Shown here piece after piece: positions 22,171-33,962 of a stretch of 64,000 nt of DNA (position 1 is the first letter of the stretch; every line of letters starts with the position of its first letter). This stretch comes from Pinus tabuliformis (Eukaryota > Streptophyta > Pinopsida > Pinales > Pinaceae), in contig CM062818.1 in NCBI GenBank assembly GCA_031772625.1, positions 1,276,816,277 to 1,276,880,276 on the forward strand, in the 5' to 3' direction. Under the pieces are notes generated by a model, which saw only the letters and a list, made by a program, of their open reading frames with translations, did not search any database and had not been told where the DNA came from. Position numbers and translations under genes: made by a program.

Positions 22171-23460
22171 TAAATATTGGAGGAATCATACCTGGTGAGC
22201 TCTATTGTGAAACATAAGTTTTATTCTTTGTTTATGTTAACCCAGTAATGAAGTTCAAAATTTTGTTTTTGTGTGTCTTTGAGTCACAGTGTGTTTTAAC
22301 ACCATAATGCATCCGCAGAATGCCTTGCATGTGCTTTTCTCTTATATTTTTCTGCATGAATTTTCAAACTTCGAATGTTACAGGATGTATAGTTTTATAT
22401 TTATTGTTGATGTTATGCTTGAATATATTTCTTGATATGCATTCCCTTGCCTATATAGGCCAATCGATGCATCGGTAGTTACACTAGAAATTTCATTTTA
22501 CATAGGTCTAGCCTATTCTTGGTTAAATTAGGAGTATGAGTAGTTTATTTGTTTTCATTGCTTTGTTTTGCTTTGAATTAATTTTCGTCTTGCTCCTTTT
22601 TCTATCTTTTCGTTTCCTTTCAGTTGTAGGCAGCTTCCACATGAGATTGTGTTTGGTTTTCGAAGCAAGCATGGTGAAGTTCAAAAGGAAGTTTGATGTT
22701 ATCAACGCTTGGTTATCTGTTTATTCCCTCTTTGCGTGAATTTTAATCTTTTAGTCAATGATATCTTGATGGAAAATACGTTCTTTACAGGAGAAAACCA
22801 TGGTGGAATCATAATGCTTAAACCTATGTCTATTACGACATACTCTAATAAGTATTTTATAATTTTCGTTTATTCCTTGTTATCTAAATCGAGTAGAGTA
22901 AGGAGGGGAGGAAAAACTTAACAAGTGTGTTAGAGGTATATATAAATATTCTTCTCTGAAGGGACAACCTCTTCTGCTTTCAATAACTCAGGATCCCTCT
23001 TTTTCCTCATGAAATTAATAAGTGCATATGCATAGTTCTATGAAAACAATGAAATAAAGGCGAAAGAAGAGAAAGGCTTCCTGTGCAGAGAGGTGAAGCA
23101 ATCAACTCCGTTGGGGTACTGTCCAGGCTCGTTGGCAGTGGAGCAATGTTTGTGTTCCCGAAGTCACTCTGCCAAGGTACTTTCCAAGCCTGCTAGCAGC
23201 ATAGAAACACAAGAGATGAAACTAAGACTCTCACAATTATTTTACTTGGGTATCTATATGCTCCTCATACCTAATCGAAACAACTTAGTTTGAATTGGCT
23301 TTGTTAAGTGTGTCGTCTTTGAAGAGAATGGTAGGGACTATATCTTTAACGCAAGCCAAGTGAAGAAGCTATGATAATCAATGAAGTGAAAAATACATCC
23401 TGAAGAGTTAGAACTATTTTGCATGAGACAAGACCCATACACAGCGCTGGAGTTCTACCG
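22171..23460. other. No recognised gene; purine tract near 22900
   Basis: Only short ORFs are present. A purine run, GTAAGGAGGGGAGGAAAAA (about 22898-22916), might be the polypurine tract of the gag-like element, but no LTR start was recognised after it. Confidence 0.35.
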
Positions 23461-23469
23461 GTGTGTCGT

Positions 23470-24060
23470 GAAGTATTGTAGCTGCTACAACCACCCTCCA
23501 ATTTTTTTCCTATGCTTTGATTTTGGAGCCTTTGTTCTGTCCATAGGAGCTTATCTCTTACTGTCATCAACTATTCATGGTATGTCAAAGACTTATCTTT
23601 TATGCATGCTTGTGTTATCTTTTTTTTATCTTGATCTAAATCTTCTAAGTCACAAGCATCCTTCTGACTTGACCTTGCATCATTGTTGGGCTTGCCTCTA
23701 CAAACTACGTAATCTTGGAAGGTAGGACAACCTTGCCTCTCAAGATTGTGTAATCCCTCTTGGTAGCTTGAGAACTACGCATTTTTGGATGGCATCCCAT
23801 CCTTATTGATAGAAACTACGTAAACCATCCGTTGAGCTCAAAAACTGCCTAATGCAATGAGTCAAGAAGTTGCCTCGTCCTCTGGAATTGCACAATATTT
23901 CTTGGAACTTTGCATGCAAAGTTTCCCAAAAAAGAAAAAAATAAAATAAAAATAAAAAAAGCAACAAACATCCCTATAAAATAGGTATTCACTAATTAGT
24001 TTCCCGAAGGTGACACACTTACTATTTTTGGAACTTTCCACCAAGTGTCGATTTTTCCCT
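23470..24060. repeat. Dispersed repeat sharing landmarks with 13180-13851
   Basis: Three landmarks occur in the same order and spacing as at 13.2-13.85 kb. GTAGCTGCTACAACCACCCTCC is at 23478 (13190 in the other copy). A decamer array starts at 23704 (13407). CCACCAAGTGTC is at about 24040 (13840). The intervening sequence is only weakly alike. This marks a second, diverged copy of the same repeat family in the same orientation. Confidence 0.5.
23704..23896. repeat. Phased array of short near-palindromes (array 2, 6 sites)
   Basis: Sites are ACTACGTAAT (23704), ATTGTGTAAT (23745), ACTACGCATT (23774), ACTACGTAAA (23815), ACTGCCTAAT (23844) and ATTGCACAAT (23887). The steps are 41, 29, 41, 29 and 43 bp. 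The consensus overlaps that of array 1 but favours a TACGTA core. Confidence 0.6.
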
Positions 24061-24088
24061 GATTTTAGACATGTGCATTGTAAGCCTA

Positions 24089-25096
24089 TGTTGAAAATAG
24101 CAACAAGAAATGATACAAATAGAATCTAGAATATTCCAATTTTAATTTGTCCATGAATTAAAATTGTGATTTAAAATCGAATTTAGTCTCACCAGCTACT
24201 TGGAAATAATTAATTAATTAATTATGGATTAATAAGTTGGAGAAATTGAAGTTAGAAGTCTTTTTGAAGTCATGCAACAATTATCCCTTAAATTAAGGAG
24301 ATTATCTCTTAATTAATGAGATAAGGTTGAGTTATATTTGAGTTGTAATTAGTTAGCTATGTTTACTAAGTTAAGTCTAGTTAAATTAGTTCCAAACTGT
24401 TTGAGGAACTAATTGTGAGTTATCAATCAGTTGATGCATACATGCACTCACTAAGTGTACTCTAAATAACTGAAGATTCCCTCATCGGTGACTCATGTAT
24501 GTCTATTTTGAGAAAGACACGGTTGAGATTAAAGTCAAGGACAATGTACTATCAGTTGTATGTTTTCTCCTATAAAGAAAACTCATGCATGCAGAAGGAC
24601 AGAGGTTCCTTGAGGATTGTGTAGTTCTGACAGTGTGTTTGAGCAGTGTGTGAGATCAATGTTACAATTGGTAACAGGGAATCATCCACTAGGAGAAACT
24701 GCGCAAGGAAATAGGAGCTTGGAGGGCAAAGAGGAAGGCTTGTGAGAAGCCAAGTTTTCCTATGAGCATATGTGAGGATTGTACTGAGCGCTGGCTAGAT
24801 GTGAGAGCTAAGACTTTGTATAATTCCTATGTATTTCCACCTTGTATGATAATACAGATAGTGGGGTTTTTAGCTGAGGCTTTCCCCAAGGTATTTTCAT
24901 GTGTATTGTGTATTGATTCTTCTTCTTCTGGTTATATGTGTTCAGCTCGATCTTGCTCGATCAACAAGCTTCTGCAAATTGATAGTAGAAGTAGGTTATA
25001 GTATTCTACTTTCATTTATATTGCATTATTGGGTTAACCTACATACAAATTTTCTACATGGTTGTAGAGAGATAGATTTGTAGAGAAATTTCTACA
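24089..25096 (+). repeat. 5' LTR of the copia host (1,008 bp)
   Basis: It begins TGTTGAAAATAGC and ends GAAATTTCTACA. A plausible TATA box, TATAAAG, is at 24571. The first 205 bp differ from the 3' LTR at about 16 positions. Confidence 0.9.
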
Positions 25097-25111
25097 TGGT
25101 ATTGGAGCTGA
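25097..25111 (+). other. Degenerate primer-binding site of the copia host
   Basis: TGGTATTGGAGCTGA directly follows the LTR. It resembles TGGTATCAGAGC with two or three changes. Confidence 0.65.
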
Positions 25112-25213
25112 TTTTATCAGAGTAGTGAACAGTATAATAAGAAGAGAATTCGAAGTTTGAAGTTTGGGGTTGCAGGTGCAAATCGAATTCTTATCATACT
25201 TCAAAGTTGATCA

Positions 25214-26130
25214 ATGGCATTCTATGGCTTGAGACTCGAGTATGCCTTGGAAGGTAGCTCAAATTACATAGCATGGAAAGATCACGTGGAGGCTGTATTA
25301 GAAGACAATGGCTTGAAGGATTTCATTGATCAAGAAATCCCAAAGCCAAGTTCAACTAATGCACAAGAGTTGGCTGAGTGGAAGAAGTGTGTGGCGAGGG
25401 TGAGACGGATCGTCCTTGAGGGAGTTCGAGACCAAATTGTCTCGAGTCTCCATGGGAAGGATACTCCATATTCAATGTGGAAGACATTGAAGGATCTCTA
25501 CCAGAATAGTAGCAACCATAGGAAATTGGCACTCAAGGATAAGCTTTGAAGAATCAAGATGGAGAACGGTGATACTATTTCCACATATCTGAACAAGCAC
25601 ACCACTTGCAGAGATGAGCTTAGCAATGTGGGAATAACTACTGCCGATGATGATATGGTGAACCTAGCTCTCCTTGGCCTTCCAAAGTGCTGGAATAGCT
25701 ACTAGGACTCTGTCAATGGAAGGGACAAACTACCAGATTGGGAACAACTGTGGTTGAATCTCATGCAGGAGGAGATTAGGTGGAGCACTCGAGATGGTTC
25801 TTCATCAAAGGATGATGATGAAGAAAATATGGCCTTAGCAAGTAAGGCAAGTAAAGGAAATTGAATTCTTCTCATGGAGGGAAGAAGGGTGACATATCTA
25901 AAGTGAGATACTTTAATTGTCACGAGATGGGACATTATGCAACTAATTGCCCATCAAAGAAGTCCAAGAAGGGATCCTCGGAAGAATTGGAAGGTGAGGC
26001 ATTAGCCTCTCAGTTCGAAATGGACTTTACCCTCATCGCATGTATGGTATCATCGATGATGGGTTGTGTTTGGTATCTTGACAGTGGAGCCTCATTCCAC
26101 ATGTCTGGTGATAAAAGTTTATTCAGTACC
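25214..26130 (+). pseudogene. gag and protease start of the copia host, interrupted by B
   Basis: The ATG at 25214 begins MAFYGLRLEYALEGSSNYIAW, a copia Gag (UBN2-type) start. The frame meets TGA at 25547 (AGA-rich context, consistent with CGA to TGA) and TAG near 25703, and it needs a one-base shift near 25855. It then gives a CCHC knuckle (YFNCHEMGHYATNC) and the protease motif VWYLDSGASFHMSGD. At 26130 the coding text is cut by chromovirus B and resumes at 31985. Confidence 0.85.
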
Positions 26131-26463
26131 TGTTGGGTCCCTATAATACTAGTTATTACCCCATTACTATTATAGTTATACCCCTTATTTATATTTTTGT
26201 GCCCCTATTACCCCCATATTGTTATTTCTGTGCCCCATAGAATCCCTCTATTGTTACTTTTGTGGCTTTATATTATTATTGTTAGGTCGGCTGGATTATA
26301 TTGTGACTCCTTAGACTCCTATATATAGAAAGGAGGTTTTGTCATTTGTATCATCCAAGAATTGTTCATTTATGTAATGTAAAGGAGGTTGCCCCCTCGA
26401 AGAGGCTGAATTCTAAGGCGTTGATCTATCTTTTCTATCTTTTCTTGAGCTGGTTTCATAACA
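26131..26463 (+). repeat. 5' LTR of chromovirus B (333 bp)
   Basis: It runs from TGTTGGGTCCC to TTTCATAACA. It contains a TATATATA box at 26320-26327. Four substitutions separate it from 31652-31984. Confidence 0.95.
26320..26327 (+). promoter_or_regulatory. TATA box in the 5' LTR of B
   Basis: TATATATA sits about 135 bp before the LTR end, in a position suitable for driving the genomic transcript. The same sequence occurs in the 3' LTR at 31841-31848. Confidence 0.6.
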
Positions 26464-26465
26464 TT

Positions 26466-26477
26466 TGGTATCAGAGC
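26466..26477 (+). other. Primer-binding site of chromovirus B
   Basis: Exact TGGTATCAGAGC, two bases after the LTR end. It is complementary to the 3' end of initiator tRNA-Met. Confidence 0.9.
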
Positions 26478-27128
26478 TTTGGATTCTAGGGTTTCGCTGC
26501 TCCAAACAGGTCATCGTGGCATTTTCGCTATAACTTTTTTTCTGTGATGTTTCAGAAGTCGCAAAAAAAACCCATTGAGAAGAAATCGCGCTGAACCTTG
26601 GGTCCGAATTTCAGAGCTTTTCGCGCGATATTTGCGGAGATATGATCTGAGGAAGTTGGTCTTTGCAGACTCCTGAATTACATTCAAAACACGTGACCTG
26701 GGGAAAATCGTCATAACTTTCTCTCTGGGGATCGGATTGGAATTTCGTAAGAAGGTACAAAAAGAGGACAGACTGTAGTTTCTTTTGTGTGTGCTTCAAA
26801 TTCAACGGTTGAAACAGTGACTCGTGGCACGTCGTACAAGTTCGCTCTACTGAAACAGTCTAAAAGAAAGTCACTGTGGGAGATTTCACATAACGCTTCC
26901 TTGGAGAATCCAATTTGGCTAACAATTGTGGCATTGGAAAGAGGACACAGAAGGCTACTACAGGTAGCAATTTCAGAATTGGATGATTCGAAATTACAGA
27001 GATACATCAGATTCAATATCAGGCTTCTATAAAGTGAAAAAAGGTGTGTAGTTTTTTTTTTAAATTTTTGTGTAAGCTTGGTTTAACGGAATTCAAAGGG
27101 CATAGTAAAGCATTATTATCAGTAACTG
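26478..27128 (+). other. 5' leader of chromovirus B
   Basis: This 651-nt leader lies between primer site and gag ATG. It has only short ORFs that have no counterpart in element A. It may hold dimerisation and packaging signals, but none can be pinpointed. Confidence 0.6.
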
Positions 27129-30100
27129 ATGCCCCGAGGAAAGAAAATGCAAACACCTAGTAGGAAACCTGAAAGCTCTAGCATGACTCATGAAGAAGAG
27201 GAAGAAATGCTACATGATATATCAAAATTACAAGAACAAGTGCAACAAATGTCACGCTCACAAAAGCTAACAGAAGCTAAGATAAGTGGCGTGGAATCTA
27301 AGATAAATGGCGTGGAATCTAAGATAAAGGGCATGGAAGCTAAGATGGAGGATTCGATGGCAGATTTGAAGATAGATTTGAAGACAGACATGGAAGAATT
27401 GAAGAAGTTGCTACAAGAAAGGGTCACTAATGGTGAAAAGGTAGTAAAGGAAACTCATGATGAGAACAAAAGAAATGTTAATCATGATTCCATAGACGCT
27501 AATGTTGGATCAAAGAATCACCATATTCCAAAAATCGATATGAGGAAGTTTGATGGCAAGGATCCCGCCACATGGATATTACAGATGGAGCAATTCTTCG
27601 ATCTCAATAATGTGCAAAACGCACAAAAGGTACGTATGGCAACTGTATATTTGGAACCAAATCAGTTTGTATGGTATCAATGGCTTTGCTCTCGTAAACA
27701 ATTTATCACTTGGGCAATTTTTACGGAAGAATTGATAGCACATTATGAAGATACAAAAAGCAACACTTTTTTTAGCCAATTGATAAGTCTCAAACAAAAG
27801 GGTTCAGTAATGGAGCACATTGAGGAGTTCCAAAAATTGAACATAAGGGTAAAAGATATTCCAGAGGAGCATAGGATTGATGTGTTCATAGGGTCTTTAA
27901 AGGATAATATCCAACATGATGTTCGCCTTTGGGAACCTGATTCATTAGAGAAGGCATTCAGGTTAGCAAGAAAAATGGAAAGAAAAATTATGGCAACCAG
28001 GAAGCATACCACTCACAACTATAAAGACGGAAGTGTTGTTGCCCCTAGTCTTCCACAACCTATAAGGTTGACACCACAACAATTGGAAGAAAAAAGAGCA
28101 AAAGGGCTTTGTTACAGTTGTGATAGCAAATACACTAAAGGTCATAAGTGTGCTGAGAAGAAATTATTCTACATAGATTGTGAAGAGGAAGAAGAAAAGG
28201 AGCAAGAAAGGTCAAAAGAAGAAGATATACTCCAGGAACAAAGCCTAGATGAAGAACAAATAAATCCGACCATATCTTGTAATGCATTGGCGGGAATTAC
28301 CACTCCTCAAACCATCAAGATAGAAGGACAAATCAAGAAGAAAAAGGTAATAGTGTTGATTGATTCAGGAAGCACCCACAATTTTATTCATTGTAGGGTA
28401 GCAAAAGAATTGAATTGCTTCCTATATCCAGCACCAGAGTGTCAAGTGATGATTGCAAATGGAGGAACAATAAATTGCTCTGGAAAGTGCCATAATATCA
28501 AGCTATCCATGGGAGAATATGTATTGACTAGCCCAATGCTTTCCATTCCAATGGGAGGTGCTGATGTTGTACTAGGAGTCCAATGGCTACAATCCTTGGG
28601 TACAATAGCTTTTAATTTTCAAGAACTTTTCATCAAATTTTCTACGGAAGGAAAGGAAGTTGAATTAAGGGGTATTGCAGGGAAACCAGGAAAGATAATC
28701 AGCTCTAATGGCATGACAAAGCTTCTAAAAAAGGAGCAAAGAGGTGTAATTGCACAATTATGTTCGCTAGATGTTTCCACATTGGAATCATCTATTTCTC
28801 CAGATCTCCAAAAAGTCCTGGACAATCATTCCAAGGTATTTGAGACTCCCAAAGGTCTCCCACCTATGCGTGATCATGATCATGCTATTCATCTGATTCC
28901 AGGAAGTGTTCCTCCAAACATCAGGCCGTACAGATATCCCTATGCCCAAAAAAGTGAAATTGAACGTATGGTTGCAGAAATGCTAGAGGCTGGTATAATT
29001 CAACCAAGTCAAAGTTCTTTCTCAGCTCCAGTAGTATTGGTGCACAAGAAGGATGGATCATGGCGCATGTGTCCGGATTATAGGGAGCTCAACAAGCTCA
29101 CTATTAAAGATAAGTTCCCCATTCCTGTTATTGATGAATTACTGGATGAATTGCATGGATCAATTTACTTCACCAAGTTGGATCTTCGTTCGGGATATCA
29201 TCAAATCAGAATGAAGATTGAAGACATTCCGAAAACAGCATTTAGAACTCATGAGGGTCATTATGAATTTTTGGTCATGCCTTTTGGCCTTACCAATGCA
29301 CCTTCAACATTTCAAGGTTTGATGAATTCAATTTTCAAACCATTCCTTAGAAAATTTGTGTTAGTATTTTTTGATGATATACTAATCTACAGCAAGTCTT
29401 GGAAGGATCATGTTGAACATGTTGACAGGGTGCTACAACTATTGGAGGAGAAACAATTATATGCAAAAAGATCCAAATGTTTCTTTGGAGTCCAGGAGGT
29501 GGAATATTTGGGTCATATTGTATCTCATGAAGGAGTTAAGGTAGACCCTAGCAAAATTAAAGCCATTAAGGAATGGAAAATCCCCACATCCATAAAGCAT
29601 CTGCGAGGATTTCTTGGGTTGACAGGGTATTATCGCAAGTTTGTTAAGAATTATGGGAGAATAGCAGCACCTCTAACAACATTATTGAAGAAAGATTCAT
29701 TTTCATGGACTCCGGAAGCAACAAAGGCCTTTGAACATCTTAAAGAGGCAATGTGCCAAGCACCGGTCTTAGCTACACCGGACTTCACAAAAACCTTTAT
29801 TGTGGAATGTGATGCTTCAGGAAATGGAATTGGTGCTGTTCTAATGCAAGATGAAAGACCCATTGCTTTTGAAAGTCGTCCAATCAAGGGAAAGTTTTTA
29901 AGCAAAGCTATTTATGAGAAGGAAATGTTGGCAATACTCCATGCACTTAAGAAATGGCGACCCTACCTAATGGGAAGACACTTCAAGGTAAAAACGGATC
30001 ATGATAGCCTTAAATACTTTTTAGAACAAAGATTATCCTCTGAAGAGCAACAAAAGTGGGTCACAAAGATGTTGGGTTATGACTTTGAAATCATCTACAA

Positions 30101-31622
30101 AAAAGGGAAGCAAAATGTGGTGGCAGATGCACTCTCAAGAAAGGATGAGGATGTGGAAGCATTGTTGTGTGCCATTTCTATTATCCAACCAGATTGGATA
30201 AACGAAGCAAGGGAGGAATGGAAGAATGACGAAGAAGTGTGGGCACTTATTCGAAAGCTACAACAAGATTCCAGTACTTCTGATACATTTAGCTGGCAAA
30301 ATGATTCGTTATGGTACAAAGATCGCTTATACCTCTGTAAGAATTCCCAGCTAAAACAAAAGATTCTTATGGAATTGCACACTTCTCCCTTAGGAGGGCA
30401 CTCAGGATTTTTAAAAACTTACCACAGGGTTAAGAAGGAATTTTTTTGGGATGGCCTTAAATCAGATATTCAAAAGTTTGTGGCGGAATGTTTGGTTTGC
30501 CAGCAAAATAAAGTTGAAACAATTAAGACACCGGGTCTATTACAACCTTTATCCATTCCAAGCCAACGTTGGGAGGAGGTTTCAATGGATTTTATCACAG
30601 GTTTACCCAAGTCTGAGGGAAAGAGTGTCATCATGGTGGTAGTTGACAGACTTACCAAGTATGCACACTTTTGTGCATTATCACATCCATTTAAAGCCAG
30701 TACAGTTTCTACTGCATTTATGGAAACAATTCAAAAGCTACATGGAAACCCAAAGATTATTGTAAGTGACAGAGATCCCATTTTCACTGGAAATTTTTGG
30801 ACAGAATTATTTTCTTGTCTTGGTACTCAGTTAGCTCATAGCTCATCTTATCATCCTCAATCTGATGGGCAAACTGAGATAGTAAACAAATGTTTGGAAG
30901 GATATCTTCGTTGCTTTGTATCTGATAAACAGACACAATGGGTCAAATGGTTGCCTCTGGCTGAATGGTGGTATAACACTTCCTTCCATACAACAACAAA
31001 AATGACCCCATTTATGGCACTTTATGGGTATCAACCACCATCCATCACATCATATTTAAGAGAAAATTCTAAGGTTCAGGCAGTGGAACATCACATCGAA
31101 CATCAAAAACAAGTCCTCCAACTCTTAAAGGATAACCTCGTGTTGGCACAAAATAGAATGAAACAACAGGCAGATCAACATCGCAGTGAAAGAAGTTTTG
31201 ATGTAGGTGATTGGGTATTCCTACGGCTACAACCATATAAGCAAATGTCCCTAAAGCAAGCTAAGAAGGATAATAAATTATCACCAAAGTATTATGGTCC
31301 GTACAAGGTGTTGCAAAAGATTGGTACTATGGCATACAAATTGGAGCTTCCTGCAGCTTCTCGATTGCACCCAGTTTTCCATGTTTCATGTTTAAAGAAG
31401 GTTATAGGTGACAAGCTCCCAATTCAAACAATATTGCCAGAACTTGACGAGGAAGGAAAAATTATATTGGAACCGGAAGCAATCACAGAAACAAGAACTC
31501 GACAGCTACGAAATCGATCAATTTCAGAGTATCTTATCAAGTGGAAGAACTTATCCGCTGAAGATTCCACATGGGAGGATGAGAATTTTATGCAGAAGTA
31601 TCCAGAACTACTCAAGCGTTGA
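27129..31622 (+). CDS. Gag-Pol polyprotein with C-terminal chromodomain, intact (1,497 aa)
   Basis: This single ORF encodes all functions for retrotransposition. Residues about 25-100 are an acidic coiled coil with seven-residue repeats ([21 protein letters not shown]). The capsid follows ([17 protein letters not shown]). A CCHC-like zinc knuckle, [14 protein letters not shown], lies at about 327-341. The protease has [13 protein letters not shown] at about 408-420. RT runs from [14 protein letters not shown] (about 650) to [11 protein letters not shown] (about 747) with both catalytic Asp. RNase H begins at VECDAS (about 892). Integrase has an H2C2 finger (about 1082-1122) and D, D and E at MDFITGLP (about 1152), SDRD (about 1213) and DGQTEIVN (about 1248). 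A chromodomain ends the protein ([20 protein letters not shown]). The ATG matches that of sister element A. No break was found. Confidence 0.95.
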   Translation: MPRGKKMQTPSRKPESSSMTHEEEEEMLHDISKLQEQVQQMSRSQKLTEAKISGVESKINGVESKIKGMEAKMEDSMADLKIDLKTDMEELKKLLQERVTNGEKVVKETHDENKRNVNHDSIDANVGSKNHHIPKIDMRKFDGKDPATWILQMEQFFDLNNVQNAQKVRMATVYLEPNQFVWYQWLCSRKQFITWAIFTEELIAHYEDTKSNTFFSQLISLKQKGSVMEHIEEFQKLNIRVKDIPEEHRIDVFIGSLKDNIQHDVRLWEPDSLEKAFRLARKMERKIMATRKHTTHNYKDGSVVAPSLPQPIRLTPQQLEEKRAKGLCYSCDSKYTKGHKCAEKKLFYIDCEEEEEKEQERSKEEDILQEQSLDEEQINPTISCNALAGITTPQTIKIEGQIKKKKVIVLIDSGSTHNFIHCRVAKELNCFLYPAPECQVMIANGGTINCSGKCHNIKLSMGEYVLTSPMLSIPMGGADVVLGVQWLQSLGTIAFNFQELFIKFSTEGKEVELRGIAGKPGKIISSNGMTKLLKKEQRGVIAQLCSLDVSTLESSISPDLQKVLDNHSKVFETPKGLPPMRDHDHAIHLIPGSVPPNIRPYRYPYAQKSEIERMVAEMLEAGIIQPSQSSFSAPVVLVHKKDGSWRMCPDYRELNKLTIKDKFPIPVIDELLDELHGSIYFTKLDLRSGYHQIRMKIEDIPKTAFRTHEGHYEFLVMPFGLTNAPSTFQGLMNSIFKPFLRKFVLVFFDDILIYSKSWKDHVEHVDRVLQLLEEKQLYAKRSKCFFGVQEVEYLGHIVSHEGVKVDPSKIKAIKEWKIPTSIKHLRGFLGLTGYYRKFVKNYGRIAAPLTTLLKKDSFSWTPEATKAFEHLKEAMCQAPVLATPDFTKTFIVECDASGNGIGAVLMQDERPIAFESRPIKGKFLSKAIYEKEMLAILHALKKWRPYLMGRHFKVKTDHDSLKYFLEQRLSSEEQQKWVTKMLGYDFEIIYKKGKQNVVADALSRKDEDVEALLCAISIIQPDWINEAREEWKNDEEVWALIRKLQQDSSTSDTFSWQNDSLWYKDRLYLCKNSQLKQKILMELHTSPLGGHSGFLKTYHRVKKEFFWDGLKSDIQKFVAECLVCQQNKVETIKTPGLLQPLSIPSQRWEEVSMDFITGLPKSEGKSVIMVVVDRLTKYAHFCALSHPFKASTVSTAFMETIQKLHGNPKIIVSDRDPIFTGNFWTELFSCLGTQLAHSSSYHPQSDGQTEIVNKCLEGYLRCFVSDKQTQWVKWLPLAEWWYNTSFHTTTKMTPFMALYGYQPPSITSYLRENSKVQAVEHHIEHQKQVLQLLKDNLVLAQNRMKQQADQHRSERSFDVGDWVFLRLQPYKQMSLKQAKKDNKLSPKYYGPYKVLQKIGTMAYKLELPAASRLHPVFHVSCLKKVIGDKLPIQTILPELDEEGKIILEPEAITETRTRQLRNRSISEYLIKWKNLSAEDSTWEDENFMQKYPELLKR

Positions 31623-31634
31623 GGACAACACTTT

Positions 31635-31651
31635 TTTGAAGGAGAGGGACA
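31635..31651 (+). other. Polypurine tract of chromovirus B
   Basis: TTGAAGGAGAGGGACA ends directly at the 3' LTR. It corresponds to the purine tract of element A. Confidence 0.8.
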
Positions 31652-31984
31652 TGTTGGGTCCCTATAATACTAGTGATTACCCCATTACTATTGTAGTTAT
31701 ACCCCTTATTTATATTGTTGTGCCCCTATTACCCCCATATTGTTATTTCTGTGCCCCATAGAATCCCTCTATTGTTATTTTTGTGGCTTTATATTATTAT
31801 TGTTAGGTCGGCTGGATTATATTGTGACTCCTTAGACTCCTATATATAGAAAGGAGGTTTTGTCATTTGTATCATCCAAGAATTGTTCATTTATGTAATG
31901 TAAAGGAGGTTGCCCCCTCGAAGAGGCTGAATTCTAAGGCGTTGATCTATCTTTTCTATCTTTTCTTGAGCTGGTTTCATAACA
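31652..31984 (+). repeat. 3' LTR of chromovirus B (333 bp)
   Basis: Same length and ends as the 5' LTR. It is followed by the target duplication GTACC and by resumed copia coding sequence. Confidence 0.95.
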
Positions 31985-32430
31985 GTACCTTGGAGGAGAA
32001 AGACCTCAAGATGCGCATAGAGATGGGTGACGACAAAAGGTATAATGTTTCGGGAGTGGGCATGGTTGCTTTTCAGAGGGAGCATGGAGCTCCTATCACC
32101 TTGACAGATGTGAAGTATGTGCATGGACTGAAGAAGAACTTGGTATCAGTCGCAATGTTGGAGGACAAAGGCTACGGTGTTGTCTTTAGTAAGGGAAAGG
32201 TTTTCCTTAGAGACATCACCACGAGACAGGTGAAACAGATCGATCCACGAGTTAAGAACATGTATGATCTTGAGGTTCAAGATGTATGCAAAGCCTTGAG
32301 GAGCAAGGAAAATGTTAGAGACTTGGTAGTTGAGAGGGAGAGTAAATTACCTCCCAACATGCAGCCCCAAAAGAAGTCTCGACAATTTTGGAGGAACCAC
32401 AATTGGAAAAGTAGAGAGGAGACCAAGTGA
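31985..32430 (+). pseudogene. Copia host coding sequence after the B insertion
   Basis: It continues the copia protease and pre-integrase region: LTDVKYVHGLKKNLVSVAMLEDKGY and FSKGKVFLRD are typical of the segment between protease and integrase. After CKALRSKENVRDLVV the text becomes a basic tail (PQKKSRQFWRNHN) and stops at 32430. No integrase or RT follows, so the rest of pol was deleted before or apart from the B insertion. Confidence 0.8.
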
Positions 32431-32954
32431 AGAGATCCACTCATGCAAATACCTCCATTAGGGGGGAATTTCGATCCAAGTGGGCAGAGGGATCACATGC
32501 AGCCATACCTCCAGGTGTGAGGTGGGGTAATGTGAAGTGATAGTCCCAAGAAGGGGTAAATTGGGCAGGGTCCATTGAGAGGTTTTATCTCATGGATTGT
32601 ACCTTGCTACGGGAGCCCAAATTACATAGTAGCGGAAGGAATCAGTGGGATTGATGCAGTCAGAGATCAAAGTGACAGAGGTTAGAGTTGTCAGATACTG
32701 AAGAGACCAGAGAAGGATTGACAATAGTGCAGAAAGGCAGTGTTAGCAGAAGCACAAAGTTTTCAGTTGACAGAGGTAATAGCAGTCATAGACTTTGATG
32801 ATAGATGCATCATACTGATTCAGGTTGGATGTTTTTTTTTCTTTTTCTTTTTGGAGTTGTTGGAGCAACAACACTAGAGAGAAGTGTTGCATGCATAACA
32901 TTGCAAAGGTTCACAATTAGGATCGAGTTGAATTCCTTTCTTGTTGAGAGGGAA
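32431..32954 (+). other. 3' untranslated part and polypurine tract of the copia host
   Basis: Non-coding sequence with purine-rich pieces. The last, TTGAGAGGGAA (32944-32954), abuts the 3' LTR and is the likely polypurine tract. Confidence 0.65.
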
Positions 32955-33962
32955 TGTTGAAAATAGCAGTGAGAAATGATAAAAATAGAATCCAGAATAT
33001 TCCAATTTTAATTTGTTCTTGAATTAAAATTGTCAATTAAAATCGAATTTAGTCTCATCAGCTACTTGGAAATAATTAATTAATTCATTATGGATTAATT
33101 GGTTGGAGAAATTAAAGTTAGAAGTCTTTTTGAAGTCATTCAACAACTATCCCTTAAATTAAGGAGATTATCCCTTAATTAAGGAGATAAGGTTGAGTTA
33201 TATTTGAGTTGTAATTAGTTAGCTCAGTTTACTGAGTTAAGTCCAGTTAAATTAGTTCCAAATTGTTTGAGGAACTAATTGTGAGTTATCAGTCAGTTGA
33301 TGCATGCATGCACTCAACAAGTGTACTCCAGATAACTGAAGATTCCCTCATCAGTAACTCATGCATGTCTATTCTAAGAAAGACCTAGTTGAGATTAAAG
33401 TCAAGGACAATGTACTATCAGTTGCATGTTTTCTCCAATAAAGAAAACTCATGCATGCTGAAGGACAGAGTTTCATTGAGGATTGCGTAGTTTTGACAGT
33501 GTGTTAGAGCAGTGTGTGAGATCAGTGTTACACTTGGTAACATGGAATCATCCACTAGGAGAAACTGCGTAAGGAAATAGGAGCTTGGAGGGCACAGAGG
33601 AAGGCTTGTGAGAAGCCAAGTTTGCCTGTGAGAATCTGTGAGGATTGTACTGAGAGCTGGCTAGCTGTGAGAGCTAAGGCTTTGTATAATTTTTATGTAT
33701 TTCCACCCTATATGATAATACAGATAGTGGGGTTTTTAGATAAGGCTTTCCCCAAGGTATTTTCATGTGTATTTTGTATTGATTCTTCTTCTTCTGGTTA
33801 TATGTGTTCAGCTCGATCTTGCTCGATCTTTAAGCTTCCACAAATTGATAGTAGAAGTAGGTTATAGTATTCTTCTTTGATTTATATTGCATTATCGGGT
33901 TAACCTACATATAAATTTTCTCCATGGTTGTAGAGAGATAGAGTTGTAGAGAAATTTCTACA
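32955..33962 (+). repeat. 3' LTR of the copia host (1,008 bp)
   Basis: Same ends and length as 24089-25096. It includes two tandem near-palindromes, ATCCCTTAAATTAAGGAGAT and ATCCCTTAATTAAGGAGAT, at about 33149-33190. Confidence 0.9.

Larger units (their letters stand above)
26131..31984 (+). mobile_element. Chromovirus B, intact young Ty3/gypsy element
   Basis: It is a complete element of 5,854 bp: 333-bp LTRs differing at four positions, tRNA-Met primer site, one uninterrupted Gag-Pol ORF of 1,497 codons ending in a chromodomain, and a polypurine tract. It is flanked by a perfect 5-bp duplication, GTACC (26126-26130 and 31985-31989). It sits inside the copia host, so it came later. The zinc knuckle form and terminal chromodomain suggest the Reina/Galadriel side of the chromoviruses; this is from memory. 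Confidence 0.95.
24089..33962 (+). mobile_element. Ty1/copia element lacking most of pol, host of chromovirus B
   Basis: Two 1,008-bp LTRs (24089-25096, 32955-33962) flank a degenerate primer site, gag, a zinc knuckle, the protease start and the segment just before integrase. After removing nested B (5,854 bp plus 5 bp), the element is about 4.0 kb. Integrase, RT and RNase H are absent. The flanks GCCTA and GCCTC are a probable target duplication with one change. It is best read as a dependent, internally deleted copy. Confidence 0.9.

Noticed and set aside
24762..25001. 79-codon ORF in the copia LTR, repeated at 33622-33867
   Set aside because: It lies within LTR sequence, differs between the two LTRs without codon-wise conservation and has no recognised domain.
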